A DNA stretch of 52,420 nucleotides from JANNRR01 sp031401675 (GCA_031401675.1 JANNRR010000054.1:1-52420), one strand, 5' to 3'. Positions 34,802 to 43,995 are shown, numbered from the stretch's first letter. Translations and numbers: made by a program. Notes: generated by a model not told the origin, from the letters alone.

Positions 34802-35710
34802 ATGGATGTATCGCCAACCTTACATGCATCGTTCTGGCCACGGCCTAAAGCCATGTTGGAGCTGATCAAGCCCATCACCTGGTTTCCGCCGATGTGGGCC
34901 TATCTGTGCGGCATCATCTCGGCCGGGGTGTCGCCGTGGAGCACATGGCCGCTGGTTCTGTTGGGCGTCATTCTTGCCGGGCCGGTGGTCTGTGGCATGT
35001 CGCAGGCCGCCAATGACTGGTGCGACCGCCACGTCGATGCGGTGAACGAGCCGCACCGCCCGATTCCGTCGGGCAGGATACCCGGGCGTTGGGGCCTGGG
35101 AATTGCCCTGGCAATGTCGGTGCTTGCGCTGCTGACGGGCTGGCAACTTGGACCTTGGGGGTTTGCCGCGACAATTGTCGGGGTGCTGTCGGCCTGGGCC
35201 TATTCGGCAGAGCCGGTCCGGCTGAAGCGGTCGGGCTGGTGGGGGCCGGGGCTGGTGGGGCTGTGCTATGAGGGCCTGCCGTGGTTCACGGGTGCTGCGG
35301 TGCTGACGGCGGGGTTGCCGTCCTTTCAGGTCGTCACCATCGCACTGCTGTATGGACTTGGTGCACATGGCATCATGACGCTGAATGATTTCAAGGCGCT
35401 GGAGGGGGACAGGCTGCACGGCGTCCGCTCGCTGCCAGTGACGCTGGGCCCGGAAACCGCGGCGCGCGTGGCCTGTACGGTGATGGGGCTGGCGCAGGCG
35501 CTGGTGCTGGCGTTGCTGCTGGTGTGGGGGCGCCCCTGGCACGCGCTGGCAATCGGCGTTTTGCTGGTCCTGCAAATCCGCGCCATGAAAACCCTGTTGA
35601 CAGACCCCAAGGGCAAGGCCCCCTGGTATAACGGCACGGGCGTTACGCTCTATGTCAGCGGCATGATGATCGCTGCATTCGCCGTGCGCACACTGGAGAG
35701 TGTGCCATGA
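34802..35710 (+). CDS. bchG: bacteriochlorophyll synthase (geranylgeranyl transferase)
   Basis: Membrane prenyltransferase esterifying bacteriochlorophyllide a. It has 302 residues and about eight membrane segments. The Asp-rich motif is NDWCDRHVDAVNEPHRPIPS (about 72-91), and a second polar loop is NDFKALEGDRLHG. The N-terminus ELIKPITWFPPMWAY is typical. No Shine-Dalgarno is visible before the ATG at 34802. It overlaps the pucC-like gene (ATGA). Confidence 0.95.
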   Translation: MDVSPTLHASFWPRPKAMLELIKPITWFPPMWAYLCGIISAGVSPWSTWPLVLLGVILAGPVVCGMSQAANDWCDRHVDAVNEPHRPIPSGRIPGRWGLGIALAMSVLALLTGWQLGPWGFAATIVGVLSAWAYSAEPVRLKRSGWWGPGLVGLCYEGLPWFTGAAVLTAGLPSFQVVTIALLYGLGAHGIMTLNDFKALEGDRLHGVRSLPVTLGPETAARVACTVMGLAQALVLALLLVWGRPWHALAIGVLLVLQIRAMKTLLTDPKGKAPWYNGTGVTLYVSGMMIAAFAVRTLESVP

Positions 35711-37005
35711 CCGGCCTGTCGTGGCTTTCCATCGCCCGGCTTGGTCTGGTGCAGCTTTGTCTGGGTGGGATCGTGGTGCTGACCACCTCGACCCTGAACC
35801 GGCTGATGGTGGTCGAACTGTCGTTGCCGGCCGTGCTGCCGGGGCTGCTGGTCGGGCTGCACTATGCCATTCAGATCACCCGGCCCAACTGGGGCTATCG
35901 CTCGGATACCGGTGGCAACCGCACAAAATTCATCATTCTGGGCATGGCGGCGCTGGGGCTGGGGGCGTTTCTGGCCGCCCTTGGGTTGGTTGTGATGGCG
36001 ACGAACTATCTGCCGGGGTTGCTGCTGTCGATCCTGGCTTACGCGCTGATCGGCATCGGGGTTGGCGCGTCCGGCACCTCGCTTCTGGCGCTGCTGGCAA
36101 CCGCCACCCATCCGCGGCGGCGCGCGGCGGCGGCGATGATCACCTGGCTGATGATGATTTTCGGCATCGCGGTCACGGCAACCGTTGTCGGCAAGCTGCT
36201 GGACCCCTATTCGTCCGGGCTGTTGCTGAAACTGGTTGCCATGGTCGGTATCGGCGCCGTCGTGCTGACCAGCCTTGCGATCTGGGGCATCGAGCGGCGG
36301 CATGGCGGCGCGGTGCAGCCGCAAACCGCCCGACTGCCGTTCCGTCAGGGCCTGGCCGAGATCTGGCGCGAACCGGCGGCGCGCAACTTCACCCTGTTCA
36401 TCTTCCTGTCGATGACCGCCTATTTCATGCAGGAACTGATCCTTGAACCCTATGCCGGGCTGGCCTTCGGTTTTACCCCCGGCCAGTCGACGCAACTGTC
36501 AGGGGCGCAGAATGGCGGTGTGTTCATCGGGATGCTGACGGTGGGCATTGCCTCCACCGGACTGCGAATCGGCACGCTGCGGGTGTGGGTGATGGCCGGG
36601 TGCGCCGGATCGGCGCTGGCGCTTCTGGCAATCGCGCTGGCTGGGCAACTGTCTGGTGGCACAGCGGTGTTGCTGCCGGCAACGATTGCATTGGGCCTGT
36701 TCAACGGCATGTTCGCTGTTGCGGCGATCGGGTCGATGATGGCGTTGGCTGGCACCGGCCGGACCGAGCGCGAGGGTACCCGGATGGGCCTGTGGGGCGC
36801 GTCGCAGGCCATTGCGGCGGGGTTTGGCGGGTTGGTCGGGGCAGCGGCTGTCGATCTGGCCCGCCATCTTACCGCCGAAGCCACCGCCTTTGGCCTGGTC
36901 TTTGCCGTCGAGGCCGGACTTTTCGTGATTGCCGCGATCATGGCCGCACAGATCATCGAAACGCAGCGCCGGCCCGGGCAGGCCCGCATGGTACCGGGAG
37001 AATAG
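35707..37005 (+). CDS. PucC-family transporter between bchG and bchP
   Basis: A 432-residue PucC-family major facilitator protein with about 12 hydrophobic segments, homologous in plan to LhaA (TLNRLMVVEL, QELILEPYAG). It corresponds by position to orf428 between bchG and bchP of R. capsulatus. It is probably involved in pigment delivery or complex assembly; the exact role is unknown. It overlaps bchG by 4 bases, and bchP starts one base after its stop. Confidence 0.88.
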   Translation: MTGLSWLSIARLGLVQLCLGGIVVLTTSTLNRLMVVELSLPAVLPGLLVGLHYAIQITRPNWGYRSDTGGNRTKFIILGMAALGLGAFLAALGLVVMATNYLPGLLLSILAYALIGIGVGASGTSLLALLATATHPRRRAAAAMITWLMMIFGIAVTATVVGKLLDPYSSGLLLKLVAMVGIGAVVLTSLAIWGIERRHGGAVQPQTARLPFRQGLAEIWREPAARNFTLFIFLSMTAYFMQELILEPYAGLAFGFTPGQSTQLSGAQNGGVFIGMLTVGIASTGLRIGTLRVWVMAGCAGSALALLAIALAGQLSGGTAVLLPATIALGLFNGMFAVAAIGSMMALAGTGRTEREGTRMGLWGASQAIAAGFGGLVGAAAVDLARHLTAEATAFGLVFAVEAGLFVIAAIMAAQIIETQRRPGQARMVPGE

Positions 37006-37006
37006 C

Positions 37007-38188
37007 ATGACCTTTGATGTCATCGTCATCGGGGGCGGGCCCTCGGGTGCCACTGCGGCGGACGATCTGGCCCGCGCAGGCCAAAAGGTGGCCATGCTGG
37101 ACCGGGCCGGGCGGATCAAGCCCTGCGGCGGTGCGATTCCGCCCCGGCTGATTGCCGACTTCGACGTCCCGGCCGCGCAGATCGTGGCACGCATCCAGAC
37201 GGCGCGCATGATCTCTCCCACCCAGCGCTCGGTGGACATTCCGATTGAAAACGGCTTTGTCGGCATGGTGGACCGCGAGTATTTCGACGAATTCCTGCGC
37301 CTGCGAGCGGTGGGCCATGGGGCCGAGCGGCTGACAGGCACCTATCTGCGGCTGGAAAGGGACGCCGAGGGAACGCATGTGGTCTACCGCGACAAGGAAA
37401 GCCAGGCGGAAGTGCGGATGACTGCCCGGCTGGTGATCGGGGCGGACGGTGCGCGGTCGAACGTGGCCAAGGCCGAGGTTCCGGGCGGCGACAAGATCCC
37501 CTACGTCATCGCCTATCATGAGATCATCAAGGCCCCGGCGGCCAATTCGCAATATGACCCCAAGCGCTGCGACGTGATCTATGACGGCAAGATCAGCCCT
37601 GATTTCTACGGCTGGGTCTTTCCGCACGGCGAACAGGCCAGTGTCGGCATGGGCACCGGCATTGACGGCGTCGATCTGAAGCAGGCGACCGCCGATCTGC
37701 GCGCCGCTGCCGGGCTTTCCGATTGCGAAACGCTGCGGCGCGAAGGTGCGCCGATCCCGCTGCGCCCAATGGACCGTTGGGACAACGGCCGTGACGTGGT
37801 GCTGGCTGGGGATGCGGCGGGGGTGGTGGCACCCTCGTCGGGCGAAGGCATCTATTATGCGATGGTCGGTGGCCGGGTGGCGGCAATGGCGGCCATGGCG
37901 GCTTTGGCGTCGGGCCGGGCCTCGGACCTGAAGCTGGCGCGCAAGTTGTTCATGAAAGAGCACAAGATGGTGTTCAAGGTCCTGCGCTCGATGCAGGACG
38001 CCTACTACAAATCCGACGAGCGTCGCGAACGCTTCGTCAGCCTGTGCCATGATGTCGACGTGCAGAAGCTGACGTTCGAGGCCTACATGAACAAGAAGCT
38101 GGTGCATGCCCGCCCGATGGCGCATCTGAAGATCGGCATCAAGAACATCGCCCATCTTATGGGCCTGGTCCGTCCGGAACACGTATGA
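37007..38188 (+). CDS. bchP: geranylgeranyl bacteriochlorophyll reductase
   Basis: FAD-dependent reduction of the geranylgeranyl tail to phytyl. It has 393 residues with the N-terminal FAD motif VIVIGGGPSGATAADDLARA (about 5-24), the motif RAGRIKPCGGAIPP, and the C-terminal FAD motif VLAGDAAGVVAPSSGEGI. The start follows the preceding stop by one base. It overlaps idi by 4 bases. Confidence 0.96.
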   Translation: MTFDVIVIGGGPSGATAADDLARAGQKVAMLDRAGRIKPCGGAIPPRLIADFDVPAAQIVARIQTARMISPTQRSVDIPIENGFVGMVDREYFDEFLRLRAVGHGAERLTGTYLRLERDAEGTHVVYRDKESQAEVRMTARLVIGADGARSNVAKAEVPGGDKIPYVIAYHEIIKAPAANSQYDPKRCDVIYDGKISPDFYGWVFPHGEQASVGMGTGIDGVDLKQATADLRAAAGLSDCETLRREGAPIPLRPMDRWDNGRDVVLAGDAAGVVAPSSGEGIYYAMVGGRVAAMAAMAALASGRASDLKLARKLFMKEHKMVFKVLRSMQDAYYKSDERRERFVSLCHDVDVQKLTFEAYMNKKLVHARPMAHLKIGIKNIAHLMGLVRPEHV

Positions 38189-38751
38189 CCGAAATGGTTG
38201 CCGCCTGGGTGAACGACACGCTGACCCCGGTGGAAAAGCTGGAGGTGCATCAGCGCGGGCTGCGCCACCCGGCGGTTTCGGTGTTCGTGATGAACGGCGC
38301 AAAGACGCTGATCCAGCGTCGCGCCCTTGGCAAATACCACACGCCCGGACTGTGGGCCAACACCAGCTGCACGCATCCGCGCTGGGGCGAGGACGCTGCC
38401 GACTGCGCTGCCCGCCGGCTAAGCGAAGAGCTGGGCATCACCGGCCTGACCCTGTACCGCGCCGGTGAAATCGAGTACCGCGCCGACGTCGGCCACAACC
38501 TGACCGAGCATGAGGTTGTCGCACTTTTCGTGGCCGAGGCGGCGCCGGACCACCCGCTTTTGCCAAACCCCGAAGAAGTGATGCAGACGGCATGGATATC
38601 CCTGGCGGACCTTGCCCGTCAGGTCCACGCCGAGCCCTGGCGCTTTGCGCCGTGGCTGCGCCTCTATCTGGCGGATGGCTGGGGCGACGCGGCGCGAACC
38701 CTGCTTCTGTCCGCCCGCGATGGCGCGGCCCGTGCAGCCGCCGACGCCTGA
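38185..38751 (+). CDS. idi: isopentenyl-diphosphate delta-isomerase, type I
   Basis: Nudix-fold enzyme interconverting IPP and DMAPP. It has 188 residues. The catalytic Cys is in ANTSCTHPRWGED (about residue 63), and the Nudix helix is RRLSEELGI. It overlaps bchP, so it is expressed with the pigment genes. It is the last photosynthesis gene before the accessory segment. Confidence 0.95.
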   Translation: MTEMVAAWVNDTLTPVEKLEVHQRGLRHPAVSVFVMNGAKTLIQRRALGKYHTPGLWANTSCTHPRWGEDAADCAARRLSEELGITGLTLYRAGEIEYRADVGHNLTEHEVVALFVAEAAPDHPLLPNPEEVMQTAWISLADLARQVHAEPWRFAPWLRLYLADGWGDAARTLLLSARDGAARAAADA

Positions 38752-38929
38752 CGCGACCGGGCCGGGCGGGATCGCAGCAGCGTTGCGGCCCGTCGGTGTG
38801 CATCGAGATGTCGTGAGAATCGATGTGGTCCCCGGCGATCCAGCGGGCGGTCCTGAAGGGATTTGACCCGGAACGCTGCCGACCCGGCGGTCTGGTCACG
38901 CATCGCCGCGATGTCATGGACGACGGACA

Positions 38930-39443
38930 GTCGCCAATCCGCCCTTCATCTACCGCTGGGAGCCCACCGACGCGAAGAGCGGCGACGTGCCGTTCAAGAA
39001 CTACGGGCTGGCGCCCAAGTCCGCCGCCGATTTTGTCCTCCTGCTGCACGGTTTTCATTTTCTGAAAGATGAAGGCGTGATGGCCATCATCCTGCCCTAC
39101 GGCGTGCTGTTCCGAGGCGGTGCCGAAGAGCGCATCCGCACCAAACTCCTCAACGACGGCCAAATCGACAGCGTGATCGGCCTACCCGCGAACCTCTTCT
39201 ACTTCACCGGCATTTCGGTGCATCCTCGTGCTCAAGAAGTGCAAGAAGCCGGACGACGTGCTCTTCATCAACGCCGCCGAGCACTTCGTGAAAGGCATAC
39301 GCCAGAACCAACTTACAGCCGAGCACACCGCCAAGATCATCGATACTTCCCAATTCCGGAACGAGGAGGACCGCCACTGCAGGCGCATCGGCATCGAGCG
39401 CATCGCCGGGGAAGGCTAAAATCTCAATATCTCCCGCTACCTG
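38930..39443 (+). pseudogene. hsdM: remnant of type I restriction-modification methyltransferase (HsdM)
   Basis: The reading frame contains VANPPFIYRWEP, where NPPF is the adenine-N6 methylase catalytic motif. FKNYGLAPKSAADFVLLLHG and GVLFRGGAEERIRTKLL follow. The gene has no N-terminal part. A two-base deletion near 39218-39222 shifts it after NLFYFTGISV; the correct frame resumes as ILVLKKCKKPDD. A TAA at 39417-39419 replaces what should be a Tyr codon before NLNISRY. Homology stops at about 39443. No hsdS or hsdR is present. This is a decayed fragment. Confidence 0.85.
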
Positions 39444-39510
39444 GCTTTGTTGCAACAGAGCCATCCTGCGATGCCGGGCCAAGCACTGTCTGGCTCAAGT
39501 TGGCTTTGTT
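39442..39510. mobile_element. possible IS end scars (TGGCTTTGTT repeated)
   Basis: TGGCTTTGTT occurs at about 39443-39452, where the hsdM homology stops, and again at about 39500-39509 in the end of the regulator gene. GGCTTTGTTG resembles the terminal repeat of IS903-type IS5-family elements as I remember it. No transposase remains between the copies, so this is suggestive only. Confidence 0.3.
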
Positions 39511-40301
39511 CTGACAGTGCCCATCGAGAGATTGCGACCACTGGCAGTCAGTTGTTCCTGCAACACAGCGCGTTGGCCGTCGCTCACGTCGATCGGCAGA
39601 ACAAGACATATTGTCGCCTGCACTTCGCCATCAATACCCAGAACAGGGGCAGCGAGGCATTGGGAGAAGCTGTTGATCAGCCCCCGGGTGATCACAACGC
39701 TCTTGCCGCGCGCAGCAATGCATTCCTCGATGAACCCTTCGATATCCACGACTCGGCGATCGGGCAGAATCAGGTCGTCGGGCTGGATAAGGTCTCGAAT
39801 CTCCGCAGGACTCATCTGCGACAAAAGAAGTCGGCCGGAAGCGGTCCATGGAATCGGAATCTGCGATCCCACCTCCGAACTGATGCGCATCGGCCGCGAC
39901 CCAGGATGAGTGTGTATGATGGCCTGCCGGTTGCGGTTCAGCATGCACAATTCGCTGGATTCGCCAGTCAGCGTCGACAGCGCCTCCACTTCGGACGAGC
40001 CGCGCCGAATCAGGTCGTTACCACGGAAATAACTGATGCCGTAGAGGTACATCGCCCTGCCGAAATACACCCTGTTATCGTTGCCGGTGACCTCGACCAT
40101 GCCGGCTTCGGCCAGCACCCGTACAATCTCGTAGATGGTGGAGCGCGGCGCTCCGAGCGCCTTTGGAAGATCAGCGATGCGAACCGGCCGGCCACAGGCA
40201 TTCAAATACGCGAAAAGCGTCAGTACGCGGTCAATGCCGCGCTCTCGGCTACCCCCAGGTACGATCGACGCTGAAGCGCGGGCGGTGCTTTGTTCATTCA
40301 C
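39495..40301 (-). CDS. IclR-family transcriptional regulator
   Basis: A 268-residue IclR regulator. The N-terminal winged HTH is at about 20-80 (RIADLPKALGAPRSTIYEIVRVL), followed by an effector-binding domain (IPIPWTASGRLLLSQM, LAAPVLGIDGEVQATICLVL). It is divergent from the transporter operon and separated by 140 bases holding a palindrome, so it probably controls that operon in response to its substrate. The last codons overlap a possible IS end, so the natural C-terminus may be slightly altered. Confidence 0.85.
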   Translation of the reverse strand: MNEQSTARASASIVPGGSRERGIDRVLTLFAYLNACGRPVRIADLPKALGAPRSTIYEIVRVLAEAGMVEVTGNDNRVYFGRAMYLYGISYFRGNDLIRRGSSEVEALSTLTGESSELCMLNRNRQAIIHTHPGSRPMRISSEVGSQIPIPWTASGRLLLSQMSPAEIRDLIQPDDLILPDRRVVDIEGFIEECIAARGKSVVITRGLINSFSQCLAAPVLGIDGEVQATICLVLPIDVSDGQRAVLQEQLTASGRNLSMGTVRTKPT

Positions 40302-40352
40302 GGACGTCGATCCTGTATTGCCAACTAAGGCAGGTTACCACTAGCGTCTCAA

Positions 40353-40374
40353 ATACCGGACTGTTGTCCGATAT
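40353..40374. promoter_or_regulatory. candidate operator for the IclR regulator
   Basis: ATACCGGAC-TGTT-GTCCGATAT: two 9-base arms match at 8 positions, with a perfect CGGAC/GTCCG core. It lies midway between the divergent regulator and the binding-protein gene. IclR proteins bind such short palindromes. Confidence 0.5.
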
Positions 40375-40441
40375 ACCAGACAAAGCCTCGGCATCCGAAT
40401 GCTTGGGCGGAATACCCACAATATGGCAAAGGGAGGCGATT

Positions 40442-41320
40442 ATGACAGAAGATTCTATCCGCCGGGATATCCTAAAGCTCGGCATGGGCGGGGCGCTGTT
40501 GGCGGGCACCGCTGGCATGGTTGCATTGAGCGCGCAGAAGGTAGCGGCACAATCTGCGCCCGACAGCCTGCTGCGCACGGTGATTGACCGGGGATACCTG
40601 ATCGTGGGCACCGGCAGCACCAATGCGCCTTGGCATTTCGAAGATGAGGCGGGCAATCTGGTAGGCATGGACATCACCATGGCCAAGATCCTTGCAAAGG
40701 GCCTGTTCGATGACGAGACCAAGATCGAATTCGTCCTGCAGGACCCGGCGCAGCGGATCCCCAACATCGTGACCGGCAAGGTCGACATCACGATCCAGTT
40801 CATGACCATGTCGGCCAACCGTGCACAACTGGTTGCTTTCCCGCGCCCATACTACGTTGAGGGCGTGTCGTTGCTGACCAGCCCAAATGGAACGATGAAG
40901 ACCTTCGATGAACTGCTGGCCGGAGGTGCCAACACGCGCATCTCGATCTTGCAGAATGTCGGCGCCGATGAAGGCGTGCACAAGGTGTTGCCCGATGCGC
41001 AGGTGATGCAGATCGATACGCAGGCCAACGTCATCGCGGCGCTTGAAGCAAAGCGCGTCGATGGTGCGGCTGTCGATCTGTCGACTGTCAAATGGCTCGT
41101 CGCGCGCAATCCCGACCGCTATGTCGACAGCGGCAAGGCGTGGGAATCGATGCTTTACGGAGCGGCGATCCGGCAGGGTGACCTTGACTGGCTGTGGTTC
41201 GTCAACACGACCTTCGAGATCGCCATGTTCGGCAACGACAACGCGCTTTACGACGGCGCGTTCCTTGAATATTTCGGGACCAAGGTTCCGGCCCGCCAGA
41301 CCGGCTTCCCTTCGATCTGA
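40442..41320 (+). CDS. amino-acid-type ABC transporter substrate-binding protein, Tat signal
   Basis: A 292-residue SBP_bac_3-type periplasmic binding protein. The N-terminus has a twin-arginine pattern, IRRDILKLG (R7-R8), a hydrophobic stretch and a likely cleavage near KVAAQ-S (about 36). The mature part shows DSLLRTVIDRGYLIVGTGST and GMDITMAKILAKGL, typical of polar amino-acid binding proteins. Tat export suggests folding before secretion. AGGGAGG precedes the ATG. The substrate is not evident; the downstream enzymes suggest an amino or amino-sugar acid. Confidence 0.88.
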   Translation: MTEDSIRRDILKLGMGGALLAGTAGMVALSAQKVAAQSAPDSLLRTVIDRGYLIVGTGSTNAPWHFEDEAGNLVGMDITMAKILAKGLFDDETKIEFVLQDPAQRIPNIVTGKVDITIQFMTMSANRAQLVAFPRPYYVEGVSLLTSPNGTMKTFDELLAGGANTRISILQNVGADEGVHKVLPDAQVMQIDTQANVIAALEAKRVDGAAVDLSTVKWLVARNPDRYVDSGKAWESMLYGAAIRQGDLDWLWFVNTTFEIAMFGNDNALYDGAFLEYFGTKVPARQTGFPSI

Positions 41321-41408
41321 CCTCCCAGTCGGCCGGCGTCTCAGGTAGCGCCGGCCTTCGACTTCCTGACGGCGCCGGTCATTGACCGGCTGGTGAATCG
41401 GAGCAGGT

Positions 41409-42074
41409 ATGGGCTACCAACTGAGCTTCACTCAGATTTGGCACAACTTCGATCGTTTGTGGTACGGGCTGATCCTGAGCCTCGAGTTGGCGCTGGTCGC
41501 GATCGCGATCGGCGCGCTGATCGGGCTGACGCTGGCGATCCTGTACGTATCTTCCGGCAGACTGATCCGAGCGATCATTTCGGGCTATGTCGAATTTATC
41601 CGCAATGTGCCGTTGCTGCTGCTTGTCTACCTCGTGTTCTATGGCCTGCCGACCGTCGTCGATATCAGATACGGCGCGCAGGTATCATTCGTCGCGACGC
41701 TGTCGATCTATGCGGGTGCTTATCTGGTCGAGGTGTTTCGCTCCGGGCTGGACGCGGTGCCCCGGGGCCTGCTGGATGCCGGCAAGGCGATTGGCCTGAC
41801 GCCCTGGCAGCGCCTGCTTTACGTGCGGCTGCCGACGATGGCCCGGATTACCCTGCCTGCCTTGTCCAACACCTTCATTTCGTTGTTCAAAGATACTTCA
41901 ATCGCGTCGGTCATTGCCGTCCCCGAGCTTACTTACGGCGCGCAGTGGATCAACAACCGGACCTTCCGCATCGTCGAGGTCTATGCCGTGACCACCGTCA
42001 TGTACCTCGCCGCCGGATACTTGATTCTCTTCGGGCTTCGGCTGCTCGAGCGCCGCTTCCGGGTGGAGCGCTGA
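41409..42074 (+). CDS. amino-acid-type ABC transporter permease 1
   Basis: A 221-residue HisM/GlnP-type inner-membrane permease with about five helices. The EAA loop interacting with the ATPase is visible around GLLDAGKAIGLTPWQRLLYV. An early EFIRNVPLLLLVYLVFYGLP is typical of the family. It is separated by one base from permease 2, with which it should form a heterodimer. Confidence 0.9.
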   Translation: MGYQLSFTQIWHNFDRLWYGLILSLELALVAIAIGALIGLTLAILYVSSGRLIRAIISGYVEFIRNVPLLLLVYLVFYGLPTVVDIRYGAQVSFVATLSIYAGAYLVEVFRSGLDAVPRGLLDAGKAIGLTPWQRLLYVRLPTMARITLPALSNTFISLFKDTSIASVIAVPELTYGAQWINNRTFRIVEVYAVTTVMYLAAGYLILFGLRLLERRFRVER

Positions 42075-42075
42075 G

Positions 42076-42726
42076 ATGTTGGAAGCAATCATCTATTCCC
42101 TTCCATATCTGATGAGCGGCCTTGGCATGACGCTGCTGGTCTCGCTGATCGTTGTGGCACTGTCACTCGTCGCCGGCATCGTGCTCGGCGTCGGGCTGAT
42201 CTATGGCCCGCTGCCGTTGCGTTCGTTGATCCGGCTCCTGACCGATTGCGTGCGGGGTATCCCGATCCTTGTCCTGATCTTTGGGGTCTACTACGGCTTG
42301 CCGCCGCTGGGGCTCAATCTCAGTTCCTTCTGGGCAGCAGTGCTGGCGCTGACGCTATTCAAGACCGCCCAGGTGATTGAATACGTGCGGGGGGCCGTTT
42401 CTTCGATTCCCAGTGGCCAAATGGAAGCCGCCAAATCGATCGGCCTGATCTTCAGTCAACGCCTGCGTTACGTCATCTTTCCTCAGGCCATCCGCCGCTT
42501 CCTGCCGCCCTGGCTCAACGGCGTAACCGATGCGGTCAAGGGCAGCGCGCTCGTATCGTTGCTCGGATTGGTGGACCTGATGACCGCGATCAACCAGGTG
42601 ATTGGCAGGACCTACGAGGCCATGCCGCTCTATGTCATTGGCGCGGTAATCTATTTCGCCATCAACTACAGCCTCTCCAGCATGAGCAGACTGCTGGAAC
42701 AGCGGTACGCTTACATCAAGGAATGA
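42076..42726 (+). CDS. amino-acid-type ABC transporter permease 2
   Basis: A 216-residue permease with the same architecture as its upstream partner: DCVRGIPILVLIFGVYYGLP and the EAA loop MEAAKSIGLIFSQRLRYVIF. It overlaps the first possible ATG of the ATPase gene. Confidence 0.9.
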   Translation: MLEAIIYSLPYLMSGLGMTLLVSLIVVALSLVAGIVLGVGLIYGPLPLRSLIRLLTDCVRGIPILVLIFGVYYGLPPLGLNLSSFWAAVLALTLFKTAQVIEYVRGAVSSIPSGQMEAAKSIGLIFSQRLRYVIFPQAIRRFLPPWLNGVTDAVKGSALVSLLGLVDLMTAINQVIGRTYEAMPLYVIGAVIYFAINYSLSSMSRLLEQRYAYIKE

Positions 42727-42731
42727 GTTCC

Positions 42732-43511
42732 ATGTCAGCGACCCCCCTGTTGCAGATTGCCCGCCTGACCAAGTCCTTTGGCACCATCCAGGTGCTGAAG
42801 TCAGTGGATCTTGACGTCGTCGCTGGCGAGGTGGTGACGGTAATCGGCCAATCGGGCAGCGGCAAGACCACGCTGTTGCGGTGCGTCAATTTTCTCGAAA
42901 CCTATGACGGCGGCTCGATCAAGATCGATGGCCGCGAAGTCGGATATGTCGATCATGCAGGCGGCAAGAAGCGCAGCGAGGTCGACCTCGCCTTGATGCG
43001 AGCCGAAACCGGCATGGTGTTCCAGAGTTTCAACCTGTTCCCGCATCTCACGGCAGAAGAGAACGTGATGCTCGGGCCGCGCCGCGTGCTCAAGAAGCCA
43101 CTCAACGAGGCGCGCGAAATTGCTCGGAATTGGCTGGACCGCGTAGGCTTGGCGGACAAGGCCAGGAGCCTGCCATCGGAACTCTCGGGCGGTCAGCAGC
43201 AACGCGTCGGCATTGCCCGCGCCGTCGCCCTGGGTCCCAAGATCCTGCTGCTTGACGAGATTACTTCGGCGCTTGACCCCGAACTGGTCAACGAGGTGCT
43301 CGACGTCGTGCGCCAACTCGCTGCCGACGGCATGACCATGCTGATCGTCACGCACGAAGTCGGCTTTGCCCGCGATGCCAGCGACCGGATCGTATTCATG
43401 ACGGACGGGACCATCTCGGCGCAGGGAGCCCCCGACGCATTGATGGCGCAGGTCTCGGGCAACGAACGCCTGCGCAACTTCCTGTCACGCTTCAGCGCGA
43501 CAGCTCACTGA
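42732..43511 (+). CDS. amino-acid-type ABC transporter ATP-binding protein
   Basis: A 259-residue GlnQ-type ATPase: Walker A GQSGSGKTT, Q-loop FQSFNLFPH, signature LSGGQQQRV, Walker B ILLLDEITSALDPE, and the switch His in VTHEVG. The start at 42732 is preferred because AAGGA (42718-42722) is 9 bases away; an ATG at 42723 overlaps the permease stop without room for that site. Confidence 0.92.
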   Translation: MSATPLLQIARLTKSFGTIQVLKSVDLDVVAGEVVTVIGQSGSGKTTLLRCVNFLETYDGGSIKIDGREVGYVDHAGGKKRSEVDLALMRAETGMVFQSFNLFPHLTAEENVMLGPRRVLKKPLNEAREIARNWLDRVGLADKARSLPSELSGGQQQRVGIARAVALGPKILLLDEITSALDPELVNEVLDVVRQLAADGMTMLIVTHEVGFARDASDRIVFMTDGTISAQGAPDALMAQVSGNERLRNFLSRFSATAH

Positions 43512-43533
43512 CGACCCACTCAGGAGACCGAAT

Positions 43534-43995
43534 ATGGCACATCTGGCGCGACTGGAAGCGCTCGGGCTCAGGTTGCCGCCCATTCCGGAGCCGATCGGCA
43601 ACTTCCGCAATTATGTCCGCACCGGATCGCTGGTCTTCATATCCGGGCAGGGCCCGCGCGAGGCCGATGGATCAATGCACCAGGGCAAGGTTGGCAAGGA
43701 TGTTACCCTCGTCATCGCCTATGACCATGCCCGTCTCATCGGCCTCAACATCCTCTCGGTGCTTGCCGACGCAGTGGGCGATCTCGACCGGGTTGCCCAA
43801 GTGGTGAAGATCCTGGGCTTTGTCAACGCCACTGACGACTTCGCCACGCATTCTGACGTCATCAACGGCTGTTCGGACCTGTTCACCACAGTGTTCGGCA
43901 AGATCGGCAAGCACGCCCGATCGGCCATCGGCGTATCGTCACTGCCCAACAACATCACGGTCGAGATCGAAGCGATCTTTGAACTGCGGACCTAG
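43534..43995 (+). CDS. RidA-family protein (enamine/imine deaminase-like)
   Basis: A 153-residue YjgF/YER057c/UK114 protein, larger than canonical RidA (about 128). The C-terminal RSAIGVSSLPNNITVEIEAIF keeps the Arg and Glu of the active cleft. RidA hydrolyses reactive enamines such as 2-aminoacrylate that leave PLP eliminases. Two PLP enzymes follow, 13 bases downstream, so cleaning up or finishing their product is the obvious role (inference). Confidence 0.85.
   Translation: MAHLARLEALGLRLPPIPEPIGNFRNYVRTGSLVFISGQGPREADGSMHQGKVGKDVTLVIAYDHARLIGLNILSVLADAVGDLDRVAQVVKILGFVNATDDFATHSDVINGCSDLFTTVFGKIGKHARSAIGVSSLPNNITVEIEAIFELRT

Noticed and set aside
38752..38929. Possible coding sequence or attachment site between idi and the hsdM relic
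   Set aside because: No frame has recognisable protein similarity, and no copy of the tRNA-Leu 3' end was seen, so nothing is annotated.
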